64,000 nt of DNA from Henricia sp. BOLD:AAB3569 (GCA_037783545.1 JBBELK010000564.1:186001-250000); one strand, 5' to 3'; positions 1 through 11,760 are shown, numbered from the stretch's first letter. The notes: generated by a model from the sequence alone, not told the origin. A program made the numbers and translations.

Positions 1-262
1 CATGCAAGTGTTGAAAAGTGACGGGGCCAGTACGCATCCCTGCCTAACTCCAGTATTAACTGGAAAAAAGTTAGAGACGCCACTGCCGCACTTTACAGCA
101 CTCTCTCTTCCAGAGTACAGGGAGGCGCTGAGATGCACCAACCGAGGGGGGATCCCGCGGGGCCCAAGGATCTTCCAAAGGGCATCCCAACTGACCGAGT
201 CGAACGTCTTTTTGTCGATGTAGGCTGCCATCAGCCTGGCATTCCTGTAAAAAGTCTACAAC
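1..262 (-). mobile_element. LINE reverse transcriptase fragment
   Basis: Read on the minus strand, this is the palm region of a non-LTR retrotransposon reverse transcriptase. It starts near AAYIDKKTFDSVSWDALW, continues with a GIPPRLV segment and ends at the left edge with GVRQGCVLAPSLFN, the conserved block 4 of LINE reverse transcriptases. The remainder lies outside the window. The reading frame is open throughout. It begins about 18 bases after the splice donor of the lectin exon at 280-495, so it is an insertion in the next intron of that gene. The clade (CR1, I or RTE-like) cannot be settled from 85 residues. Confidence 0.8.
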
Positions 263-279
263 ACTTTTGGTAAACTCAC

Positions 280-495
280 CTTGTGTGCAGAGGAATCCTG
301 ATTTGTCTGTACAGGACCGGAGCTCTATTTGCCACGGCGACACACCTGCCACCGTCTTGCCGTATAGCCTAACAGCAACACAGAGTTTGGTCTCATCCAC
401 CCAATCACCTTCGCCTGGTGGCTCCAGGCCCAGCCAGTTGAGGTCTTCACCATCACTGGACAGGTCCACTAGCTCCCAGATGCTGGAGTTGGTAC
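280..495 (-). CDS. C-type lectin exon, C-terminal half of domain
   Basis: 216 bases, flanked by acceptor CAATCTCTAG and donor GTGAGT. It encodes 71 whole codons from TNSSIWELVDL to SGFLCTQ and carries three of the domain cysteines. Entry and exit are both phase 1. Confidence 0.85.
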
Positions 496-1202
496 CTAGA
501 GATTGCACAAGAGGTTGGGGTTTTTTTAAAAGGCTAAAGTCACACATTCCTGGTTTTTTGTGCCGGTGGCGCTACGTTTGGACTTCGTAGTTAATTGTAG
601 TCAATCCTAGTTAGACAGTACTCAAACCTAGTGACCCGTCTTCAATCGTCCCGGTGAAGTTTTGCATGCAGTACTTTGACAGGATGAACTGGGAAAAATT
701 GAGATCATAGTAAAATGTACCAAGACCCTACTAGAGCCCTATTGGATCTTGGGGCTGCCGGTATAGCCGCAGTGGCCCATAGGGGGCCCCTAGTGCTGCC
801 TTGAGGAATCCTGTTAAAGCAGGACACTGCTGTTGCTTCTTAGGGGCATTCAACTTGCCCTTAGACTTCCTGGCACTCCTTGGTAGAATCGTGAGATCAG
901 AAATTCATCCCGGTTTGGAGCCAAAATCCTAGTCGACCGTAGCAGAGGGAGACCAGGACTCAACACCGGACCCTTATCGTGGACAAATATGAAGGAGCGA
1001 TCGAGTTGACCATACCCATTGACCCCATTTACATGAGAGAAATCGGTTCGTTCGATGAAGATTCCCAAAAACATGACATGCATGCGTATTGATAAAATAG
1101 ATGATGGAACTACAGTAAATTGCTAAAAATATAACATTACTAATTATGGAATTGCCCAGAGAATACTTGGGCCTTGAAGACCTTAATCATTTTTTGTCAT
1201 CC

Positions 1203-1234
<32 letters not shown>

Positions 1235-2443
1235 ATTGTCTCATAAGACACGAAACTACAAACCTAAAAGACAAAAAGAGAAAGAGTAAAAATATAAAGC
1301 CACACCTGTGCGTCGCATTTCGTACCCCATCCACCACCTCTGGGGCACGGTCTCCCCCACCAAAGCCAGCCCCGTCATGTACTGCAGCTCTTGCTGTGAC
1401 ACGGCTGCCAGACTACTGCCCACGGTGGTGCAGAAGTCTAATGCGCTCTGTTGGACAAACGCCGAGGGGAAACTGCGGAAACAGGTCTGTGTGGGTTTGT
1501 ACAATGTCCAACCAAACTCACAAACCATACCTGGTCAAATAGGGTGAAGAGAGTTAATATGCATCAGTTAATTGGGCAGTAATATAAGATTATAACAAAA
1601 ATTTTAGAGCTATGTATGCAAGTCAAACCTTGTTTACGAATAGGACATTTATTTTAAAAAGAAATCAGATATTCATACGAAAGAGATAATGACCCAGGGA
1701 CCGCCGGGGTGAATTAAATCGATAGAAATGTTGGATGCAATAAAAAATAACTTGTCTTCACCACGATTCAAACCATGGATTTTCTGCAGGGGTCGAAATT
1801 CACCTGAATTTCATGCTAGTCAGAAGGACCAGTAGATTAGCGAACTCTACTGGTGGTCCACTGGTGCTTTTTAAAATGGCACCGAGATACTGCAACACTT
1901 TCTGGTTTAAGGTCATTGAGTGCAGGATGGATGAGATTGCTTTTTGATCCAACACTGGGGCATGTCTGGAGAGATCGGAGAAAGAAATATAGTTATCTGA
2001 AAATGTCTAAAGCGATCATGAATTGTTTGTGGTAACCAGGAATTCTTCGCATTGAGTAAGAATTATGTTTAATGTGGATTAGGTATCGGAGAATGTTTCC
2101 ATGAGTCAGTATATGTTTTCACTTGTCCATTGGACCAGCGTCTTTGACAGATCTAATGGTCCTTCTGATTTTTTACTGGTCTCGGACCACAGGACCAGTG
2201 TTAATTTCGAGCCCTGAAAGGAAGTACGTCAGTACACCAGATGCTGTTCATGTGAAACACGTACCCAGCTAATTCATACTTTTGTATATGTAGTTTGTAC
2301 ACGTGTGAGAATAGCTAGTGAGATGTGGCACAACTTAAGAGTACCTGAATGAGGCACATCCCAGCTGTTAAGATCAAGGTTTGGTGCCATGGTCGAGTTG
2401 GTCGTGCCACCTGGAACAGCATCCGTTTCAAAGAGCAAGATTA
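280..2443 (-). CDS. C-type lectin-like domain protein (partial gene, three exons)
   Basis: Three minus-strand exons (2345-2443, 1306-1530, 280-495) join in phase 1 at every boundary with GT-AG sites and together encode a linker and one complete C-type lectin-like fold. The N-terminal half has GWTLYKPTQTCFRSF, then AL-x-FC and LAAVSQQE, the usual first loop and helix. The C-terminal half has NWLGLEPPGEGDW, then CVAV and finally SCTDKSGFLC, which supplies the conserved cysteines. Such domains bind sugars or proteins on secreted or membrane proteins. The EPN and WND calcium-sugar signatures are not present (EPP, WQI), so calcium-dependent sugar binding is doubtful. The gene continues past the left edge after GFLCTQ; upstream exons were not found, so the full protein type is unknown. 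Confidence 0.85.
496..1305. other. Intron between the two lectin-domain exons
   Basis: An 810-base intron. It holds no recognised coding exon, only a TACA microsatellite near 1203-1233 and unassigned sequence (600-1100) that may be an old repeat. Confidence 0.6.
1203..1233. repeat. (TACA)n microsatellite
   Basis: About seven uninterrupted copies of a four-base unit. Confidence 0.9.
1306..1530 (-). CDS. C-type lectin exon, N-terminal half of domain
   Basis: 225 bases, flanked by acceptor TTGACCAG and donor GTGTGG. It encodes MVCEFGWTLYKPTQTCF through WWMGYEMRRT. The first cysteine before GWTLY suggests a long-form domain with an extra N-terminal disulphide hairpin. Confidence 0.82.
1787..2216. 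mobile_element. hAT-like MITE in lectin gene intron
   Basis: The ends are inverted repeats: CAGGGGTCGAAATT on the left and the complement of CAGGGCTCGAAATT on the right. CAGGG termini are typical of hAT elements. The interior also carries inverted ACCAG/CTGGT words (GGACCAGT on both sides). It has no transposase, so it is non-autonomous. No clear 8-base target duplication could be seen. Confidence 0.65.
2345..2443 (-). CDS. Upstream linker exon of the lectin gene
   Basis: 99 bases with a strong pyrimidine tract and acceptor (TTTGGGCAG) and a donor GTACTC. It encodes ILLFETDAVPGGTTNST and then MAPNLDLNSWDVPHS, with a potential N-glycosylation site (NST). Phase 1 at both ends fits the next exon, giving the junction HSG-MVCEFGW. 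Further upstream exons were not recognised. Confidence 0.6.
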
Positions 2444-2804
2444 CTGCCCAAAGGAAAAACACAAATAAGACACAGAATGAGATAACAGTGGAACAGTGTA
2501 CAAATATTGACTGCTCATCAAGAGGGTAAGGAAAGATTACCATGCACGGACACCATCTAAGACCCCATGCGCAAAACCTATGAGACGACTCTCAAAACGT
2601 CGTTTTTTCCCTTGACATTGGTAAATTCCTGACACTTTTCCCTCCTATTTTTGCATTTTTAAAACCAAACTAACATTTTTACGTGGTTTATATGTCACAA
2701 CAAGAAAAATCCTGGTCGGACAACGGGTGAGCTGACTTCTCCAGCTGAACCCACAACGGTCGAGTTGGTATGACGGTCAAGTTGACTTGACACAAACATG
2801 TCAT
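2444..2804. other. Gene-free stretch
   Basis: Nothing recognisable beyond a possible unmapped upstream part of the lectin gene. Confidence 0.4.
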
Positions 2805-3910
2805 CAGTTGGGAACTTTCGCTAGATCGAACGTAATCGCTCGATTGGGCTGCGCAGTTCAATCAAGCTACCGTTTGGGCGCCGCTTTGAGCTGCAATCAA
2901 GCTGCGGAATGGAGTACGAGCTTCGTACAAATGAGTTTGCGCATTAAACTACGCATTTGCGCATGCGATAAATTCGATAATTCGTAAACAGCGGAAGCCG
3001 AGAAAAAGGTACGGTTTACGTACAATTTTGCCGATTATCCATTAGTAGGTCTATATTCGTAGGGCTGCGTTCCACTTACGCAAACCATTGCCAACTTCGC
3101 CACTGGTTAGTGTTTTTGTGCACTCGTCTATGGACAGCCGGAGACCACTTGCTGGCGAAAGATAGGGGTGTTTCCCTTAACGTGGCGCACTTTGATTTTT
3201 GTTTTCTTGGCGCAATAAACAATTTGTTGCACTTGGCATGAAAAGGAAATAAAGTTATCAAGTTGGCCTACCTTCATAAATTTCAAAACTAAAATATGGA
3301 AAAGAATCATTAATTTACGAGAAATTTATCGGAATGTGAAGGCATCGCCGTTTGCTTTAGGTTGACGTGACATCATGCACGAGAGCCTGTAATACATGTA
3401 GGCATTTCACGTGAATAAAATCATACCTATCTGCGTTGTATCCTGTATCACGGTGCGTGCGTACAAATGGTCATCACAGGCCACCGTGGCATGGTTCTCA
3501 ACATTTCAGCCAATCAGTGTTAAGTGCGCCACGTAAGAGACACTCAGAGGATTTTTGTGGCATCGGTTGAAGTTTTCAATTATTTGTGTCATTTGTACTT
3601 GGATAAAATAAGTTAATGGCTGTTTTTCTGGAAGACATATTTCTACATTAAGCTGTAAAATCCTGAACCTCATATGCTGATGGATTTTGCTGTGAATGAA
3701 TATTTTATAACCTTATAGCTCCATCTTATAACTATCGCCGTGCTCAATCGTCCAAATGAGCTGCTCCCACCAACGCCCAAATGGGCTATCGCCTCCGTTC
3801 CGCAGCCCGATCGAGCGATTGAACCTGGCAGCTTGAACAACCGCGCCGTTCCATTGAGCATAATCGCTCAATGGAGCGATTATGCTCAATCTAGCGAAAG
3901 TTCCCAACTG
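2805..3910. mobile_element. 1.1-kb terminal-inverted-repeat element
   Basis: The left end CAGTTGGGAACTTTCGCTAG is matched in reverse complement at the right end (3891-3910), and similarity continues inwards through the TAATCGCTC word. The interior near 3720-3870 carries further short inverted words such as GAGCGATT. No transposase reading frame is visible. Another repeat word (AGGGCTGCGTTCCACTTACG, from 3062) inside also occurs inverted near 48480. Confidence 0.6.
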
Positions 3911-4101
3911 GGGCCAATTTCATGGCACTGCTACATGTGTAAGCACAAAAATTTGCTTAGCACAGGATTTATTTGCTTTATAAAATGGATTACAAGCTCA
4001 AATTATACGCCAACTCGTGTTCTTCGCACAGTATTTTTTTCATATACATTGAACACGGATTTGGGTAAATTTATATATTGGAATCGATAGCTTATTCAAT
4101 T

Positions 4102-4341
4102 CTAAGATATACTTCCCACTGACACTTCCGTTGCAAATGTTGCATTTCTGAGATAAATAAATGATAAAATTACTGCATAAAGTAATGCACAAAATGACGC
4201 GGCGAGCAGTCTGTGCGTAAGCGCGACAACAGAGGGCGCTGTGCGCGCGCGTGAATTGTTATCTTGTGCACTTACTGAAGGCAATTTTTTAAGAAGAAAA
4301 GCAACATTTGCGACAAAAGTGCAAGTGGGAAGTATATCTTA
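4102..4341. mobile_element. MITE with AAGATATACTTCCCACT ends
   Basis: Terminal inverted repeats CTAAGATATACTTCCCACT and its complement at the right end. The interior has GCGCGCGCG and AACAGAGGGCGCTGTG. A second copy lies inverted inside 60628-61028. Confidence 0.75.
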
Positions 4342-4411
4342 ACCCTCCATTGTGCCACTGTACTATTTTTCATGTATTCCTAGTTCAAAGCAAGCCAAAC
4401 AACATGGTAGG

Positions 4412-4750
4412 TGCCGCTTGAACCCTGGTTGAACCAGTGACCCAGCTTTTTGGAAAGCAAAGTGCTGCCCCAAGAGTCTCCCATTACTTTGTGTACAAAA
4501 TGGGCCTTTAAGGTCTGGGTTTTACCACCAGACTGAGACGTACCCAAAAAATAAATGATACTATGTTGCCTTGCCCCATTCAACAACACCAGCTGGGATG
4601 CTTGAACCCTGGTTGAACCGGTGACCCAGATTTTTACAAAGGAAAGTGCTGCCCCAAGAGTCTCCCATTACTTTGTGTACATAAAGGGGCCTTTGAGGTT
4701 TGGGTTTTACCACCAGACCTAACCAAGCAATCAATAATACCAGCTGGGAT
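4412..4750. repeat. Direct tandem duplication, period about 184 bp
   Basis: Two copies begin at GCTTGAACCCTGGTTGAACC (4416 and 4600) and share TGCTGCCCCAAGAGTCTCCC. They differ by scattered substitutions and small gaps, so the duplication is not recent. Confidence 0.8.
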
Positions 4751-5128
4751 CGGAATACATTCAGACACTATGGGAAAGCACTGTGTTGACATATGAAGCC
4801 ATAAAACCGAACAGCATTGGGGTTATTACACGAAATGCTACTATGAAAAATAGTACGGACGCGCGTTCGTGTAAAAACAAAATGGACGCGCGTCGCAAGA
4901 TTAAAATTATGTGTTGATTCCAGGAGGTAATTTCCTTAAAATATTTGTTCAATGTATACGAACAAAATACCATAAATTTACCCAAATCCGTGTTCAATGT
5001 ATATGAAAACAAAATCCGAAAACACCTTTCAATACACATCACTTACGATTTTGGCTTGCAATCAAGCAAACAAATCCTGTGCTAAGCTTAGGCAAGCAAA
5101 TTAAGTAACGTGGAAACAGTCTAGTTCA

Positions 5129-5752
5129 TAGCCCCGCGAGCAGTGCTTCGGGAAAACCCTCAGCCCTGTCGTCTAATGTACTCAAAATCTGTGGCAAACT
5201 CACGCAAATGAAATTTGTCCCATGGCTCTGATATTTGCTCAATAGGTGCACTCACCCCAGTTTGCAAATATTCCGAAGAGTACGCATCGATCCTATGTCT
5301 AGTTTCGGTGAAATCGTGGGGAAAGTTTGAGACCCTGTGCGATGAAATACCGACTTTCACCAAAAATCAAATGCGAGAGAGCGGAGAGGTCAACACTAGA
5401 CTGGTTCCACATCCTCAATTTACTTCCCTTCGTGGTAAGAGGAAGGGAAGTAAATATGAGGACAGCGAACCAGTCTAGATTGTGTTGACCTCTCCGCTCT
5501 CTCGCATGGTGAAAGTCGTTATTTCATCGCACGGGATCGGGAGGGTCTCAAACTTTCCCCACGACATGCACGATTTAACCGAAACTAGACATCGGATCGG
5601 TGCGTACTCTTCGGAATATTTGCAAACTGGGGTGAGTACACCTATTGAGCAAATATCAGAGCCATGGGACAAATTTCATTTGCGTGAGTTTGCCACAGAT
5701 TTTGAGTACATTAGACGACAGGGCTGAGGGTTTTCCCGAAGCATAGACCCGT
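5129..5752. repeat. Near-perfect 620-bp palindrome (foldback)
   Basis: The left arm (5129-5434) is followed after about a dozen bases by its reverse complement. The centre is AAGGGAAGTAAAT against ATTTACTTCCCTT around 5440. Arms differ at few positions. Each arm contains the word GTGCACTCACCCCAGTTTGC or a close variant. The arms are related to those of the palindrome at 7040-7893. Confidence 0.85.
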
Positions 5753-7039
5753 GAACGTGGCGTTGTATACAACGCCACGTTCTTGTGTCATTTTGAACCT
5801 AGCGAAAATCGATCCGCCATCCATAATTCCGTATGGGTGTTGAGTACTCACCTAGAAATCTAAATTTTCCCGTCCGATTGTTCAGGCTGTGTAATTTCGA
5901 CGAAATTTGCCCATCGTAAAGACCCATACGAACGTGTAGAATTAGATTTTAACCTGACAAGGGAGCCTGACATCTGACCCGGGACGAGTAACCGGGTAAT
6001 TTGCGTGCAACAGATCGACGGCTGTTTCATGTCGCAACCCCGAAAAAAAAAACCCGCAGACGATTGGCTGCTCGGGTCACGTGTGCGCGTGCACTATAGG
6101 TGCGTTCTTGTTGTCCATAAGAAGACCTGTAGATTGTTTTTGTGGTGAACTCAATTGATAACCGAGTTCACCAACAAGATCAGAAAGGATCTTTTCCATC
6201 CTGGCCGTTTTACTAATTTTTCAAGGACCAGGTATTTCTGATTTAAGAAGCAGGCGTACACTAGAGCATGAATAGCAACTCGCTATCAATGTCATAGCAC
6301 AAGAGGTGAAAAGTGTATTGACTGCATCTTTTAACTCAGTTATTAATACAATTTGGATATTAAAGTGAAAAACAATTAGAATATTCTTTTATGATGAATT
6401 ATATTTACAGGAAGCCAGATCCACCTATTTCTTGTGTTATATATATATTTTTTATTGAAAACCAAATTAAGCACAAGAACTAATGTTGCAACGTAAGGTG
6501 TAAATTTGCTTTGCATGTTTTGCTTGGGAATTCCTTGTTTTTGTAAAGTAGGTCCTTGTTATTTGTTCAGGAAATTAACAATAAGATTTTCTCTCGATTT
6601 CAGTCTCGCCAAATAATTTTCGCGTCGCGGCGAGTAGTGCGCCCGTGCGCGGTGCGGTGAGAGAAGAAAGGACTTGAAACTTGTCTAAAACGATGTCTCT
6701 TTTAGCTGCGACAGTAAACAGCCGTCGGATCATACGAAACGGGCAGCACAATATAACGCAATGCGCATGCGTCAGTTTGGAGAAAATGGCAGCTCGCAGT
6801 AGCAACAGGACTTCATGAACTGGTGCCAGAATTTTCCTCAAATTTCGTCAAATGCAAGTTTTGACGTACAAACAGATTTCAAGACAGCTTCATATGTGAG
6901 TACTTATTACATGGGCAAAATAACATCCAGTGTGTGTAACGGAGGGAGTCAGATGCAGAGGGACAACTTCGCCAGGTTCAAAATGACACAAGAACGTGGC
7001 GTAGTTTACAAGCCACGTTCACGGGTCTACCCGAAGCAT
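5753..7039. other. Gene-free stretch between two palindromes
   Basis: A short palindrome at about 5754-5788 (GAACGTGGCGTTGTATACAA) abuts the first foldback, and half of it recurs at 6990-7020 beside the second. At 6755-6770 there is a GCGCATGCGT word. No supported gene was found. Confidence 0.5.
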
Positions 7040-7893
7040 AGCCCCGCGAGCAGTGCTTCGGTTTCCGGAACCTTAGCCCTGTGTTCTGCTATACACCAAA
7101 TCTGTGGCAAACTCACGCAAATGAAATTTGGCCCACGGCTCTGATATTTGCTCAATAGGTGCACTCACCCCAGTTTATAAATATTCCGAAGAGTACGCAT
7201 CGATCCGATGTCTAGTTTCGGTGAAATCGTGGGGACAGTTTGAGACCTTACTTACGATGAAATTCACATTCTTTGACCAAAAATCAAATATGCGCATGCG
7301 CGAGGGCGGAGAGGTCAACATAATAGCGCCATCTCGCGACGGCGTCGTCACGTACCAGCTGCACAGCGGCTGTTTCATGAGAGAGCACATCGACTCTATC
7401 GCGCGGTACGTTCTATAGATCTACACGTACAGCGCGCGCTGCAGGCGATGCCATGCCGCCAAGCCAGACGTTTGATCATTTTTGACGAGTAAAAGAGGTA
7501 CTGTAGTCCGTAGGTAGGTAAATGTACGCCACCATAGAGTCGATGTGCTCTCTCATGAAACAGCCGCTGTGCAGCTGGTACGTGACGACGCCGTCGCGAG
7601 ATGGCGCTATTATGTTGACCTCTCCGCCCTCGCGCATGCGCATATTTGATTTTTGGTCAAAGAATGTGAATTTCATCGTAAGTAAGGTCTCAAACTGTCC
7701 CCACGATTTCACCGAAACTATACATCGGATCGATGCGTACTCTTCGGAATATTTATAAACTGGGGTGAGTGCACCTATTGAGCAAATATCAGAGCCGTGG
7801 GCCAAATTTCATTTGCGTGAGTTTGCCACAGATTTGGTGTATAGCAGAACACAGGGCTAAGGTTCCGGAAACCGAAGCACTGCTCGCGGGGCT
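7040..7893. repeat. Foldback with 360-bp arms
   Basis: Arms of about 360 bases (7040-7399 and 7535-7893) are almost identical in inverted orientation around a spacer of about 135 bases. The outer word AGCCCCGCGAGCAGTGCTTC is shared with the foldback at 5129-5752, so both belong to one family. Confidence 0.85.
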
Positions 7894-8547
7894 ACCCGAA
7901 GCACTGCTCGCGGGGCTATCTTAGTTCAGTAAACTTGCTTTTACCTTCGAAAATCAAACAGATGTAGAACGATGTTACTGACGAAATCATAATGAATGCA
8001 TTCCCTCTTTAAACACAAAGGGAAATCTCGCATTCGGGTGACAATACCCTGCAAATTACTGGCGTTAGAACTTGCTTCCTCAAATTCCTGACTCCATCAT
8101 GATCATGTTCGTGATATTTCATCCATCATGGCCGCCATAGTGGTACTGTTCGATTAGCTGTCATCGATTGATACGTTGTTAACCTGGTTCACATGATATT
8201 TCTGTAGTATCCCAGGTCAAGGTTGACTCAAAGAAGCTAATCGAACGCACATTAGGACAGACATGACGGGTACACACATTTATTGAATAGGTATTTTTAA
8301 TGACGATTGAACTATTTATAATTTTACATTTCTTTAGATTAATTTTTTTGCTCCCGTAAGTTACACTGCAAAGGTAAAAGAAAGTAGCTTTTACTTTTTG
8401 TATTGTAGATTTGTGCAATTTATCAGGAAACACTTCAATTTTCGGGATTCTTTTGTAAACGGACCCCCATCTTTAAAATGAAACGGTCACCGAGCAGACA
8501 CATTAAAACTTGCTGTTCGCTTGCTTGCACCGGCAGTATGTATAAGT
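7894..8547. other. Gene-free stretch
   Basis: An extra copy of the foldback terminal word lies at 7894-7919. Near 8158-8260 are inverted TCGATTAGCT and AGCTAATCGA words from a small unassigned inverted-repeat element. Nothing else was recognised. Confidence 0.4.
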
Positions 8548-9030
8548 CGGACCTTCCGGATCCTTCCGGATCTTCCGGATCTTTTTCAAAAATTGCTATT
8601 TAACGAACAGAAAGTGCCTTGTTTGACTTCTAATTACGCTTACATACCTTTTACCACCATGTACGGCCCCGTTTTTTAATCGTACAGAACATCGCCATTC
8701 CACAAAGTGAAATTTCCGAAGAGATACTGATGACCCGTCTTTCCTTCCAATGCATTGTGAAGTGCAGGCCACTAATAAAAAAGAAATTGTTTCTCCTGAT
8801 TGTTTCCCATGCACGCCGGATCTTTCTTTTGAAATGACCCTTAATCTGTGTAAATTGCCGCTTTTGTTAGTGGGCATGTGTAAACGTTGCCCTTGTCGTC
8901 TTTATTGTTCTTGGTTTTACATTTTTCGTGATTTAACTCTGTAGATCATGGTATAGTCCAAGAAACCCAACCATGGAGCCGACTATAACATGCTCACACA
9001 TACATGTGTACGTTAATGATCATGTAGCCA
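8548..9030 (+). repeat. Left inverted terminal block of the giant element
   Basis: Begins with three to four closely spaced CCGGATC words and continues about 480 bases before the first array unit. It matches 23396-23875 in inverted orientation with a few percent differences and a few small indels. Confidence 0.85.
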
Positions 9031-11760
9031 GCCGGATCCTACCTGTAAAATTTTTAATTTTGAAGAAAACTAGTCGGATAAACTGTGGTAGGTGAATGAA
9101 GAGTCATAGTTAACCGCTGTTACATTACATTTAACATAGCGTTTACCACTGTCCGACAATGTGTTTCCAAAGTTACACGTAGTTTATAAGCTCTGCCCAT
9201 GCACCCGCAGCGGAAGTACAGGAGTACACGCACGCACGATCATTATAGCGAGCCGGATCCTACCTCTAAAAATTTTAATTTTGAAGGAAACTAGTCGGAT
9301 AAACTGTGGTAGGTGAATGGAGAGTCATAGTTAACCGCTGTTACATTACATTTAACATAGCGTTTACCACTGTCCGACAATGTGTTTCCAAAGTTACACG
9401 TAGTTTATAAGCTCTGCCCACACGCAACGGAAGTAGAGGAGTACACGCACGCACCTTAGTGATCATATGTCGAGCCGGATCCTACCTCTAAAATTTTTGA
9501 TTTTGAAGGAAATGAGTCGGCTAAACTGTGGTAGGTGAGTGAAGAGTCATAGTTAACCGCTGTTACATTACATTTAACATAGCGTTATCCACTGCCCGAA
9601 AATATGCTTCCAAAGTTACACGTAGTTTATAAGCTCTGCCCACCCGCAGCGGAAGTAATATATAGTACACGCACGTTAGTGATCATATGGCGAGCCGGAT
9701 CCTACCTCTAAAATTTTTAATTTTGAAGGAAATTAGTCGGCTAAACTGTGGTAGGTGACTGAAGAGTCATAGTTAACCACTGTTACATTGCATTTAACAT
9801 AGCGTTTTCCACTGCCCGAAAAGCTGCTTCCAAAGTTACACGTAGTTTATAAGCTCTGCCCACACGCAGCGGAAGTAGAGGAGTACACGCATGCACGTTA
9901 GTGATCATATGTCGAGCCGTATCCTACCTCTAAAATTTTTAATTTTGAAGGAAATGAGTCGGCTAAACTGTGGTAGGTGAGTGAAGAGTCATAGTTAATC
10001 ACTGTTACATTATATTTAACATAGCGTTTTCCACTGTCCGAAAATTTGTTTCCAAAGTTACACGTAGTTTATAAGCTCTGCCCACCCGCAGCGGAAGTAT
10101 ATAGGAGTACACGCACGCACGTTAGTGATCATATGTCGAGCCGGATCCTAGCTCTAAAATTTTTAATTTTGAAGGAAACTAGTCGGATAAACTGTGGTAG
10201 GTGAATGAAGAGTCATAGTTAATCACTGTTACATTACATTTAACATAGCGCTTTCTACTGTCCGAAAATTTACTTCCAAAGTTGCACGTTTATGAAAGGC
10301 TCGTGCCCTTCGTCGCGTAATGGAAGTTCAGCAGCCCGGCGCACGTATATTGAAAACCGGATCCTACCTCTAAAATGTTTAATTTTGAAGGAAACTAGTC
10401 GGCTAAACTGTGGTAGGTGAGTGAAGAGTCATAGTTAATCACTGTTACATTACATTTAACATAGCGTTATCCACTGTCCGAAAATTTGTTTCCAAAGTTA
10501 CACGTAGTTTATAATCGCTGCCCACACGCAGCGGAAGTAAAGGAGTACACGCACGCACGTTAGTGATCATATGTCGAGCCGGATCCTAGCTTTAAAATTA
10601 TTAATTTTGAAGGAAACTAGTCGGATAAACTGTGGTAGGTGAGTGAAGAGTCATAGTTAATCACTGTTACATTATATTTAACATAGCGTTTTCCACTGTC
10701 CGAAGATTTGTTTCCAAAGTTACACGTAGTTTATAAGCTCTGCCCACCCGCAGCGGAAGTATATAGGAGTACACGCACGCACGTTAGTGATCATATGTCG
10801 AGCCGGATCCTACCTCTAAAATTTTTAATTTTGAAGGAAATGAGTCGGCTAAACTGTGGTAGGTGAGTGAAGAGTCATAGTTAATCACTGTTACATTACA
10901 TTTAACATAGCGTTTTCCACTGTCCGAAAATTTGCTTCCAAAGTTACACGTAGTTTATAAGCTCTGCCCACCCAAAGCGGAAGTATAGGAGTACACGCAT
11001 ACACGCACGTTAGTAATCATATAGCGAGCCGGATCCTACCTCTAAAATTTTTACTTTTGAAGGAAATTAGTCGGCTAAACTGTGGCAGGTGAGTGAAGAG
11101 TCATAGTTAACCACTGTTACATTACATTTAACATAGCGCTTTTCACTGTCCGAAAATTTGCTTCCGAAGTTGCACGTTTATGAAAGGCTCGTGCCGTCCG
11201 TCGCGTAATGGAAGTATAGCAGCCCGGCGCACGTATATTGAAAGCCGGATCCTACCTCTAAAATGTTCAATTTGGAAGGAAATTAGTCAGCTAAACTGTG
11301 GTAGGTGACTGAAGGGTCATAGGTAACCCTTGTTACATTACATTTAACATAGCGTTATCCTCTGTCCAAAAATTTGCTTCCAAAGTTACACGTATAGTTT
11401 ATAAACTCTGCCCACACGCAGCGGAATAGGAGTAGGCCTATACACCCAAGTTAGTGATCATATGGCGAGCCGGATCCTACCTTTAAAATTCTAAACTTTC
11501 ACAGAAATTAGCCGGCTGAACTGTGGAAGGTGTATCAAGAGTTATAGTTAACTCCTGTTAAATTACACTAACATCGTTTTTCATTGTCCGAAAATTTGCT
11601 TCCAAAGTTACACGTAGGCCTAGTTTATAAGCTCTATGCCAACACGCAACGGAAGAAATATTGGACCAAGTTAGTGGTCATATGGCGATCCGGATCCCAC
11701 CTCTAAAATTTTAAATTTTGAAGGAAATTACTCGGCTAAACTGTGTAGGTGAGTGAAGAG
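9031..11760 (+). repeat. Left array of the 221-bp unit, about 13 copies
   Basis: Unit starts (GGATCC or a variant) at 9034, 9255, 9477, 9697, 9919, 10143, 10358, 10577, 10805, 11031, 11247, 11473 and 11690. Units share AGCCGGATCCTACCTCTAAA, AACTGTGGTAGGTGA, AGAGTCATAGTTAA and AAGTTACACGTAGTTTATAA. Two units (ending at 10358 and 11247) carry a divergent segment with CAGCCCGGCGCACGTATATT. The innermost units are most diverged. Confidence 0.95.

Larger units (their letters stand above)
3945..5090. mobile_element. Nested inverted-repeat element complex
   Basis: The word GCTTAGCACAGGATTT near 3957 reappears inverted near 5073, and the segment with CATATACATTGAACACGGAT (about 4040) reappears inverted near 4990. 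Between these lie a MITE (4102-4341) and a tandem duplication (4412-4750). The layers look like insertions of one inverted-repeat element into another. No coding region was seen. Confidence 0.5.

Noticed and set aside
850-1083. Minus-strand open frame of 77 residues in the lectin intron.
   Set aside because: No domain, no splice support, and it lies within a GT-AG intron confirmed by the domain junction.
2274-2543. Open frame with a hydrophobic stretch (VISFCVLFVFFLWAVILLF) taken as a signal anchor of the lectin.
   Set aside because: The hydrophobic residues come from a pyrimidine tract ending in a good acceptor (TTTGGGCAG), so this part is more likely intron. A membrane anchor remains possible.
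6690-6810. Short plus-strand frame MSLLAATVNSRRIIRNGQHN with nearby GCGCATGCGT and AAAATGGCAGC words as a promoter and first exon.
   Set aside because: It ends in a stop after about 42 residues, has no convincing donor in frame and lies among repeats.
8750-8944. A 64-residue open frame in both terminal blocks of the giant element (8750-8944 and 23482-23685) as a conserved gene.
   Set aside because: The blocks are inverted copies of each other, so shared frame does not show selection, and no domain is recognisable.
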